Source of the DNA: Lentinus brumalis
Taxonomy: Eukaryota; Basidiomycota; Agaricomycetes; Polyporales; Polyporaceae
Direction of reading: 5' to 3'
Length of the DNA: 64,000 nt
Assembly: GCA_001792895.1 (NCBI GenBank)
Contig: MARA01000026.1
Location: 434,001-498,000, forward strand
Each line of letters opens with the position of its first letter. Position 1 is the first letter of the stretch. Positions 55,736 to 64,000 of the stretch are shown piece by piece. A program made the translations under genes and the position numbers. Below the pieces are notes generated by a model. That model saw nothing but the letters and a program-made list of their open reading frames with translations. It was not told where the DNA came from and did no database searches.

Positions 55736-56110
55736 CATTGCGCCCGGCCGCACGCGCAGCTTCCGCCCGCTCTCCCGGCCGCGCATCGTCCCGGATCCCC
55801 GTGCAGAAAGCTGGGCCTTACAAGGACTGACCACAAGGCTCCTTCAGAGCCGGTTACGCGTCCTGGAGACGTGTCTCAAAAAGCGGCGTTGGTGCGCAAT
55901 TTCATTGCACTTTCGCCGCCTGCCCACTCCCGCCGACTCTCCCGACCGCCCCTCGCGCCCGGACGGCCGGCGGTCGCCTCTCACAGGTCTTGCCAGTCAT
56001 CACGACCGTGCACGGCCACGCTACACACCGCCCGGACGAGTCTCAACATCTCGTCTTGAAGACCGGCTGGCTGGCTGCCCAGTACTCGGTGCGTCACTGC
56101 ACCCGCCATA

Positions 56111-57560
56111 TCTCCCCCGTCTCCCGCCCGAATCTGACGCGGTCTTTTCTCCCAGCCTCCTCTAGCACGTCCGCATCGACTGCGGCCTCATTCGCGCCGA
56201 TCCGAGGGCGTCGAGGATGTCGGCTCCACCTCGCGCCCGACTTCCCAGCCTCCCGCGCCCGCCGCCGCTCTCCCTGCCGACACATGACCCCCGCCGCCCC
56301 GGGAGCACTTCACACGACTTACGTGCCACGGAGGCCTTGAGCGGCACGTTTGCGACGCCGGAACTCGACAACTTCGTCGGCCGGCCGCGCGGGCCAGCGA
56401 AAACGCAACTGGCCAGCTCCGCAGTACAAGCCCGCCAGGCTGGAGGACGTCCTGCCGCATCTCGATGACGGGGCCTTCTCCCGGCGCGCCGTCTTCTCTT
56501 CTCAGTCACGACACGCTCGAGACGTGTAGGAGCGCGACCCGCTGGGTGCACGACGTGTCCAGAACGCGTCTCACGCGGTTCTCGAGGGCGAGGTACGCCA
56601 GATCCGCCAGATCCAGCGTACCGCACTCTGACTATGTTCCCAACAGCCCGAAGTCGACACATGAGTCTGGTGACGACTCCAGCGGCGGTACTGGCCGTGC
56701 TCGGCGCTGCGGAACTCGTCTGGCGTGTCGACGGCGCGGACGGCCCTCGAACCTCGAACCTCAAACCTCGAACCCGCCGCCTGCGCGGCCCAAGCTCCGG
56801 GCGAGACAACACGCCGGTATGCCGGCTCTCCCGACAAGCAGAGCAACGCCGAAAGCCCGCAGAATAGCTGCCGTACACGCAAGAAGCCACGAGGGACGGA
56901 GCCCGAGCCGAGGCTGGAGACAGAGCCACGGCGGCACGGAGGCGAACCGCAAAGGAGGGTGCGCTCCGTGCCTCCGGGACGCAGCGCCAGCCCTCTGCCA
57001 GCTCGGGCAGATGAGGCGAGTGCAGTCTCGCCGTGCTATGCGGCCGGACGGACAACGGCTGGCTGCCTGCTATACTGTACGTAGCACTCGTGTAGGTAGA
57101 AAGCTTGTTACCTCGAATACTGTACCATTTCGATACTCGTATTACCGGAACACTTGTGCGTGCCGGGACGCGACCGGGCTGATGCTTGTCGGGTTTCGCT
57201 ACCGGTTCGAGTAGCGGACGGCGGGCAGCGGAGGCGGATGGTGTCGCAGGCCTAGAAATGCCGAGGTATGCACAAAGTGCCCGCGGCAGAGTGCAGTGCA
57301 GCGGCCCCGGATGCAGCGGGAGGCCGACGGCCTCCCAGGACAAGTTCTCCTGACTGTCAAGTAGTACTCGTAGTCAGTAATCAGTTCCTGGCGTAGTAGG
57401 AGGATGTCGAAGTGGCTTACCCGGGAGGTTGCGTGTATGATGCACCCACGATGATCTATACAAAAGCTGATGTCAGACTTCGATGCGTGCAAACAGACGG
57501 TACTGATCGTACCATGTGCCGAGAATTGACTCAACGCGGACGTAGCGAGGGTGCTCTTGT
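56111..57560. other. GC-rich gene-poor stretch
   Basis: C- and G-rich sequence with many overlapping open frames on both strands. Low stop density explains them. No domain, tandem repeat or RNA gene was recognised. Confidence 0.4.
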
Positions 57561-58612
57561 ACTCGCTACCACGCGCGTCCTTGATTCGTTCTGTGAAGTG
57601 CTACAGAGTCCAACGTCAACTTCGTCAGCGAGTTCGTGCGAAGTCTCAGTCTCTCATATTGGGAGGAATAGGTGTGAACTGAACTTACCTGGAGTCTCGA
57701 AGCTGCGCCGTGTATGGCAAGCTCGCCGTACCTGTATCGTCGCGCGGCTGCGTCGGGAGGCCCACCCGCGATGCCAGATCGGACGTCCAGCACTGCTGGA
57801 CTGGAGACGAGGGGACGGCCATCTCGGAGGTCTGGAGAACGGAGTAAGCAAGCGGCGTACATGCTGATAGTGCGTGTACGAACTCTGTCACTAATGGAGT
57901 TTTGACTGGGACCTACGAGCACAGGACCGTTGTCAGTAAGTGCGAGTAACTGGACAAAGTGTGGAGCAAGTCCGACTTACCTGTGCAGTAGATGCTCGGG
58001 ACACGCAGCTGAATGCGAAGGTCACATTGGATGCAGACTTCGGTTCAGACAACGAGTCGATGAACTGACAGCCGTGTACGTACCTGCGGGGCATCGCAGA
58101 CGTACGACGCTTGTACGACGGTGTCTGGAGCCGAACCATTGTCAGCGCAGTCCCAGAACTCGAAGGCTGAAGCACGACGCACCTTAAACATGTGCGTGAA
58201 GTCTGGAAGCTCGCCTGAAGGCGATAGATGGACCTGGGCGAGAGAATCAGCGTGCAAGACCTGGCCTGAATGCGAATGCAAGTACGTACCTTAACGGCTC
58301 AAGCCGCGGGTAATGGATACGACAGGCATGGTGATGCCCGAGATGACCGTCGAGTGAGGCCTATGAGACGAGTCGAGTGTCAGTGTAACGGGAACACGAC
58401 GAATGCATACGAAGAGACATACCTCGCATATAGAGGCCATGGACACGGCCTTCGAATGAGGTCGAGTGCCCGGGATGTTGGCATAACAAGCGTGTATGTA
58501 AAGCAAAGGATGGAGGAAGTAGTGCAACAACTAAGGGTATGGGCATGAGAGAGAGGAGCGGTGAGAGCAAGGTTGCCGATGGACGATGGATGGTGAGGGC
58601 AGAAGCCGACAC
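57560..58612 (-). other. Splice-signal-rich stretch, possible spliced transcript
   Basis: On the minus strand, a run of well-formed GT...CTNAC...AG segments of 46-75 nt alternates with small candidate exons. One path from an ATG near 58444 stays open over six mini-exons for about 75 Arg-rich codons. Another upstream ATG at 58612 begins with a hydrophobic, signal-peptide-like segment but meets a stop. This may be a noncoding spliced RNA or a decayed gene. No family is recognised. Confidence 0.3.
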
Positions 58613-61135
58613 CATGGAGAGACTCGTAGGAAGTACAAGTATAGAAGAGTCAGACGGGGTAGTGCGAGTACGGTATAATGTATCGTGACGTAGTCAATAA
58701 GCAACATAAGTAGCGTTACGTGGCAGCATACTGCATGAGGGGGGAGAAGGAGATGGAGGAAGAGGACGATTCGGGAAGGGGGACGCGCGACTCGGGGGTC
58801 CTGGACCTCGGGGTTCTTATACTCGAGGACAGATGTGATTCGCATTCCGACGATCACGTTCCACGAACCTTGTTTTGTTGAATGCGTTCAACAACTTAAG
58901 GTTGGTGGAACGTGACCGGGTGAACGGCCGTCCGAGGAGCAACAGGGTGCTGGGGGAATGGGCGGGCAGAACCTGTTGCGCGAATAGACGAAAGAGATTA
59001 GCGCAATAGCCGTGGCAGAGAATGCCCGTCTTGACGCCAGAAGATTGATGGAGCTATTCTGGGCTGAAACAGGGTCGCACAGTCGGCGGACAGAATGAGG
59101 AGGATGAGAGGGTGTTGCTAGCGAGCAAACAGAGCTAATTCCTGCGTTTTGGGAGAATTTGAAGTGTGCCGGTGTCTTGGGTGCTGTAGAACTAGTAGTC
59201 ATAGCCAGCGCTAAGTGCTGAAGTAGGCTGTAGCGGCCGTCGTGCAGTAGGGGAGGTATAGCTGTCCGAGTCCTGCACGGATTGCACCCGAGGAAAGCAT
59301 GCAAACGGATTAGAGACTGGTATGCAGAGTATCAGCAAATCGACCACTTGATCGAAAGAGAACACATTACTGCACATATGCATGCGTGACAGAGGCTCCT
59401 GAGTGGCGTCCGGCATGCCGTTTGAGCATGGCTGAGCGATGTTCGGTGGAGGAGCGTCCAAGAGTCGTGTGCGGAGCGCAAGAGCGCTTAAGATGCCATT
59501 TTTGGTCGCACCTCATATCGGGCAACCTCCCTCGGTCCGCCCGCGCTCTCTCCGGCGTGTAATTCGCAGGCAGCGTCCAGAACAGGTCTTTCTGTCCTCT
59601 CCACTCCGCTCAACTCATGCACTCTCTGGCTTTTATCAGGCTATGACTCGAATCCCGCGGGCAAGCCGCCGTGCTCACTACGAGTCAGCCTCCGCTGCCA
59701 CAGTGCCACCTGGAACGCTCTCGGAGTCTACTACCTATTCTCTGCTCAAGGCTCACAGGAGGTAGGCAGACGATCGGTGAACAATTCTGCAACAGTCTAC
59801 TACCTACTATAGATATCAATCTGTATGCATCCTTCTATTACAGCCTAAGGCCAAAGCCCAGCAATAAATATTGGCCAGTACTAGTGAGTTCAGTAGGACT
59901 CTCCTCGAGGAGAGCCCGCTCCGGTTCCGGCATGTACTTCTCACAGTGCAACGAACACTGAGAACGTACGTACCTGAAAGATTTGAGTCATAGAAGCTTC
60001 TGTGAAATTTACGAGCGGCCGTTCGGACAGCTCCATCCGAGCTCCCTCCCTGAGTTGATCCTGTCCCTGCTTGTGTCACAGAAATGCCCAGCCCATGCAT
60101 GAGACATGCCTGTACATTGATGCCTCTCCTCCACATAGGATGTATTGTATTTGCTTGTGGACTGGACGAGCACGAGGGAGAGAGTAAGTACTCTCCGCGG
60201 AGTCTCCGCGGGAAGCCCCAATCAAGGTGAGGCGGTCCTGTCCTTCCATCCTTCGGCTACGCATTCCTCCGTGATTTCTGATGATGCTCTCCATAGCTAC
60301 AGGTTATTCCAGTAGCATCGGTCTGTGTGACAGCTGGCAGAGTGGAGCCATTCCCATTGCAAGTCCACTTTCACTTGGGTTCCAGAACTGACCTCGCAAT
60401 GCAGGCTACTAGGATAATATCGAGAGGATGCAGATGATCTCAAACACTTCGAGTACGTGCAACACTTCTCAGGAGATAGAAGCGGCCCGTTCAACGGGCT
60501 TATCATTGTAGCGACTTCGCGCGATGTCCAGCGCCCCGTCGGGCGTGAGCACAGAAACAGAAGCTCTTCTCATATCAAGATTCTGGTCGAGGCCTTCCCA
60601 CCCACTCTGTGTCGGGTATCTGTTCACTTTCTCAGGCATAGTTCACGGTCACTGATCCTTTTCATCAAAGCTGCCATTGACCTATCTACCCACAGTATGG
60701 TGCGACCCCACAATCCCTTCCTTCCTTCCACCACGACGACCTCCCCGCCCAGAGTTCACGTCGCCGTCGCCCTCCCCACAGTGTGCCCCCTCCCGTACAC
60801 CGTATAGCACTCACGTCGACGGACGCGCCGGCCGAAGGTACGCTGCTGTCCGTCACAACTCCCTGCCGTCGTCGACTTACTCATGGGTCCCCAAATGGTT
60901 CAGACGCGTACTGGAGGTCCCTAGGACGCGCTACTCGCGTCTGCATCGCAATGCGGACGGCTCGACGTGAGTCGAAGCCGTCCTCGTCCTCCTGGATGTT
61001 GACAATGGGCGAGGTACATCTTGCTACGCATCGTCGTCGGTCAATACGCTGACGCACCTTTCCTTCTCGCAGGCTTTCCGCAGCGTTCGCATTGAAACCT
61101 CTTGCGACTCGACACCAGCATCGAAGGGCTGATCA
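58613..61135. other. Gene-poor stretch
   Basis: No convincing protein family, RNA gene or tandem array. Some splice-like segments occur before 61135 (for example GTACGC...TTCAG at about 60837-60902 and GTGAGT...CGCAG at about 60968-61071). They could be 5' exons of the following orphan gene, but they do not join to it in frame. Confidence 0.4.
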
Positions 61136-62721
61136 ATGCAGGTGTGCACCTTTGCATACTAGTATATGTATCTTCTAACGCGTCCGCCCGCAGCAGCAGT
61201 CGCAGCGTAGCCCGCCTGGTGCACGCCTATTAAGACCACCGCGATCCACGGCAGTGGACAACGTGATGCGTGCCTGGGCCCTTCGCCTCGGAATGCAAGC
61301 TCTGCAGCTAATGAGACGTGGCGTAAGTTGTTCCCTGGCCTATGAAGTCGTACGCATACTTACCTGTTCGTGTTCAGCCTCGAATTGAGCCGTTCCGAAG
61401 GCGCCGCCACTGGAGCAAGCGGCGCGAGAGCTGGACGAAGAACCACACGAAGGTTTCAAGATCAATGCTTCTGAGAGTATGTGGAGGTGCCTGACATCAT
61501 TTTTCTGACCCTTACCTGAACTTTCACCGCCAGGCGAGCGCAGAAGCAACGCGTCTCGACGCAGCAAGTGTGCGGGTGCAGAGGCGCTGCGCGGTGTTCG
61601 AGATATTCGAGATGGTCCCCAGCAAGCTTCCAGCGAAAGCAGCAAGTCAGAACAAGGCCAGATCGCAAGAGAAAGCAGGAGGATTCGAGACCGAGGCAGA
61701 CAGATGCAGTGAGAGCCCGAAGGTGAGCATGGAGTTCGCGCTGCCAGCGCGACTTACCTCTTCCGGGTGCATGACGTCACGCGTCGCGGGATCGTGACAG
61801 CGAAGCGCACGCTGACCTTTCTCTTCCAGACGCGTCCATTGCAGACAGCAAGCCGCAAGACGAGCCCCGCGTGCAGATGCAACCAGCCAGTGTCGATGTC
61901 GCCTGCCTCCTCGAGTGCTAGCACCGTCCGCCGGGTATGTACTCACACACCTTCGTCGTCGTCAACACGAACTCACCTGATTGTCATCTAGCAGCGCGAC
62001 TCCTCCGGGGTGACGCACGGGGCATACGCTCGGGCGGTGGTCAGGAGTCGAGACAGAGACCGGTACGTGCTTACTGGCTGTATGCACGACAAGTACTGAC
62101 CTACCTCGTGTTCAGCATGATCGCGCAGTGCTGCGCTCGCGGTCTTGTTCCTCGAAGGCCTCGGAAGCGACGGAGGGGAGGGAGATTGAGCGGACGGGCA
62201 ATGGAGATGGCGGTGGTTGGGAACGAGGACGAGAGCGGGGTTCGCCATCTGCGAATCTCGCCTGTCTTAGTAGGCGCCCATAATGGCGAAGTGGCGGGGC
62301 AGGAACGCGGTTCTGCTCTGCTTCGCTCGTCGCACGCGTGCCCGTGAGTACTTATTTCCATGTACCCTCACTGTTTCGACGTCGCTGATGATGAGATCTC
62401 GACAGGTGTGCTGGATGTGGCTGGGCACGGGCAGCGGGCAGTCTGCCGCTGCGCGGCGTGCTCTTCCGAGCTCCTGCCTTCCCGGCTGGACGTTCGCAGG
62501 TGAGTACTTGGGCCGCTGCTCGAGTACGTAGTGAACTAGCCCGATCTTCTATGCAGGCTGGTTACTGGCAAGCCGGGGCGCTCTGTCAGCGGGCAGACGA
62601 AGCGGCAGGCCGGGCAGTCTCGCCGCCGCTTCTCGTCGGTGAGCGGATCTCGTTTCTGGCGTGATCTGAACTCGCACTCACCTGCGTTCTTCTTGCAGCG
62701 TTCGCGGCGGTCTCGAGCTAG
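61136..62721 (+). CDS. Ten-exon orphan open frame, Arg/Ala/Ser-rich
   Basis: Ten exons keep one frame for 341 codons: 61136-61141, 61194-61322, 61378-61476, 61534-61722, 61830-61934, 61992-62062, 62116-62343, 62406-62499, 62557-62638 and 62699-62721, ending in TAG. Each of the nine introns is 50-107 nt. All have a strong donor (GTAAGT, GTATGT, GTGAGC, GTACGT or GTGAGT), and nearly all have a CTNAC branch site and a pyrimidine-rich CAG or TAG end. The product is rich in Arg, Ala, Ser and Gly, has several Cys, and shows no domain, signal peptide or helix bundle that I recognise. The six-base first exon is a guess; the true start may be further upstream or at the Met at 61265. Strong splice sites with an odd composition would also fit a spliced noncoding RNA. 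Confidence 0.45.
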
Positions 62722-63786
62722 ATGGCATAGCCAGCACGCTGCCGCGCAGCCGCGGCCGCACTCTGCCTCGAGTCAGGGACCTCCCGGCGACGGCTCGAAG
62801 GCTACGCACCGGCTGCGATCCGGAGGCAGCGTCGGCGCGGTGCGAGAAGGCGGACGAAGCGCGGCGTGCGAGATCTGGTGAGTGTTCTTCGAAGCTGTCC
62901 TGTTCGCGAACGTACCCACTAACCATCAGCGGCCTATGATGGACGATTTGTACAATTATTGATTTTAGCGCGCCATTTTCTAATAGAGCTGCATCGCCAC
63001 ACTTACTGATTATGATTACAGCGCAACTCTTTACTGGCATACATATGACAGCGCAACTCTGTCTGCAGCACAACTCCTGGACAGCACTGACAAGTTGCTC
63101 TACCTCTACTGTTATTGTCACTGTGCAAGCTGGCTCCCAGGCGAGCTCTCCTCAATCCATAGCTTTCAATAGAATGTAAGAATTAAGAATGATACGTACT
63201 TACTGAGAATGCGTGACCATGGGTCACAGAGCAGGCGCTGGCTGGGCGCTCATGGTTAGGGCTAGTAAATGTAGGCTTGAACCGTTGGCGTAACCCAGTA
63301 AGGTCAACCGACTATCAGGATATAATCTAATGGGCTCTGTTTACGTGCTGAACTACAAATCTCTTACCGCACTGTAAGGAAAATGGGAAAAGTAGGTAAG
63401 TAAGTAACATCTCAAGGGTGACTGTTACCCATCACAGCTTGTGACAGGGCGCACGGTTGCGTGTACATAGAGTAAGTACTGTCGCTCGCTTGCACTCGCT
63501 CATGCTCTGTTGTAATCAAATAAGTGGAGCAACGATTGTGTGAATATATTAGAAGGGGTCCAGGGATCATGTAGGATACTGCAAGGACTGATTCGATCGA
63601 ATATGGGTAAGTACCGGTGAAATTAGGCAAAAATGGTGGGTAACAAGTAGCGCTTCCCGCCTCCGGAGGGAGGAGAGGAGGGGATGGCAAAGGAGTGCAA
63701 AATTGGTACTCTACTAGAGACCACTGGGGGCGGTATTAGGGTTGTGGCTATATATTTGAAGTGAGCAAGTAGAACAACTTCCAGTC
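62722..63786. other. Gene-poor stretch before the terminal array
   Basis: Base composition becomes more AT-rich (for example CAATTATTGATTTTAG near 62950). A CAGCGCAACTCT word occurs twice at 63020-63061. No gene was recognised. Confidence 0.4.
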
Positions 63787-63834
63787 ATGCGAAGCAACGT
63801 AAAAGCAGCAATGCGAAGCAACGTAAAAGCAGCA
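63787..63834 (+). repeat. 24-bp tandem duplication
   Basis: Two perfect copies of a 24-bp unit beginning ATGCGAAGCAACG, at 63787 and 63811, just before the decamer array. Confidence 0.95.
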
Positions 63835-63846
63835 ATGCGGAAAGCC

Positions 63847-64000
63847 GGAGAGCGGGAGAGGGAGAGCGGGAGAGGGAGAGCGGGAGGCGGGAGAGCGGGA
63901 GAGCGGGAGAGCGGGAGAGCGGGAGAGCGGGAGAGCGGGAGAGCGGGAGAGCGGGAGAGCGGGAGAGCGGGAGAGCGGGAGAGCGGGAGAGCGGGAGAAA
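63847..64000 (+). repeat. Purine-rich decamer tandem array (runs off the window)
   Basis: At least 11 perfect copies of GAGAGCGGGA, preceded by two or three 14-bp variants with an extra GAGG. Apart from the single C in each unit the plus strand is all purine. The array continues to the last base, so its true length is unknown. Confidence 0.95.

Larger units (their letters stand above)
54600..56110 (+). repeat. Degenerate ~325-bp tandem array with hairpins
   Basis: Four full units and a partial one, recognised by two landmarks per unit. One is a hairpin followed by CATTGC (hairpins start at 54729, 55053, 55378 and 55713; a worn copy lies near 55880). The other is a CCATATCTC block (about 54943, 55269, 55603 and 56106). 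Spacing is 324, 325 and 335 bp, then irregular. Other shared words are CGGACGCACTG and CAGACGCGT. The units are too diverged for recent amplification and no protein is convincingly encoded. Nature unknown: satellite, noncoding RNA array or protein-binding array. Confidence 0.75.

Noticed and set aside
59636..59665. CTCGAATCCCGCGGG, resembling a tRNA T-arm
   Set aside because: No acceptor, D-arm or anticodon stem could be paired around it on either strand.
61142..62698. CTTACCT and CTCACCT words near the 3' ends of many introns, read as inverted donors (two-way or palindromic introns)
   Set aside because: They fit the fungal branch-site consensus CTNAC at the normal distance from the acceptor. 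No opposite-strand acceptors pair with them.
1..64000. CRISPR arrays, bacterial operons, ribosome-binding sites, phage or prophage modules
   Set aside because: The sequence is eukaryotic, with spliceosomal introns throughout. No direct-repeat/spacer array or prokaryotic gene spacing exists. The regular repeats found (18 bp, 325 bp, 10 bp) have no unique spacers.

Overview
The window is nuclear DNA of a filamentous basidiomycete, most likely an Agaricomycete. Genes are dense and split by many short introns (mostly 46-85 nt) with GT-AG borders and CTNAC branch sites. Several products are typical of this clade: a DUF6533 seven-helix protein, a LISK-like kinase with a C-terminal C1 domain, and a fungal NagZ-type GH3 enzyme. 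No organism name can be given from the sequence alone. Exon borders were placed by hand from splice signals, frame continuity and family motifs.

Layout. 1-1690: dispersed repeat copy A, then an unresolved minus-strand gene (about 2300-3388) with an 18-bp tandem repeat. 3749-11702: three plus-strand genes: a membrane-anchored M28 glutamate-carboxypeptidase-like protein, a kinase with a C1 domain, and argininosuccinate synthase. 11990-13690: repeat copy B, inverted. 14361-31938: DUF6533 protein (-), GH3 N-acetylglucosaminidase-like enzyme (-), VHS-GAT trafficking protein (+), ARMT1/DUF89 phosphatase (+), peroxisomal Lon protease (-) and Misato/DML1 (+). 33170-34915: repeat copy C. 35382-53456: a proline-rich orphan (-), a HEATR5/Laa1-type HEAT-repeat protein (+), an Hrp1-like two-RRM protein (-), a small secreted protein (-) and a Cid1-type nucleotidyltransferase with a very long disordered tail (-).

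From 53.5 kb to the end the window is gene-poor. It holds a GC-rich tandem array of about 325-bp units, each with a 7-bp stem / 9-nt loop hairpin that includes one compensated base pair. Next come stretches full of splice signals, including a ten-exon open frame of unknown product at 61136-62721. The window ends in a purine-rich decamer array. This end looks like accessory or repeat-rich chromatin.

The gene order is ordinary eukaryotic housekeeping with no operon or cluster logic. Two gene pairs share short divergent promoters (Lon/DML1, 130 bp; orphan/Laa1, 145 bp). The VHS-GAT and Laa1 proteins both belong to clathrin and endosome traffic, but they lie 14 kb apart. The least explained items are the three-copy spliced repeat with its 53-aa split ORF, the 325-bp hairpin array, the microexon-rich ARMT1 gene and the long intron of the Hrp1-like gene.
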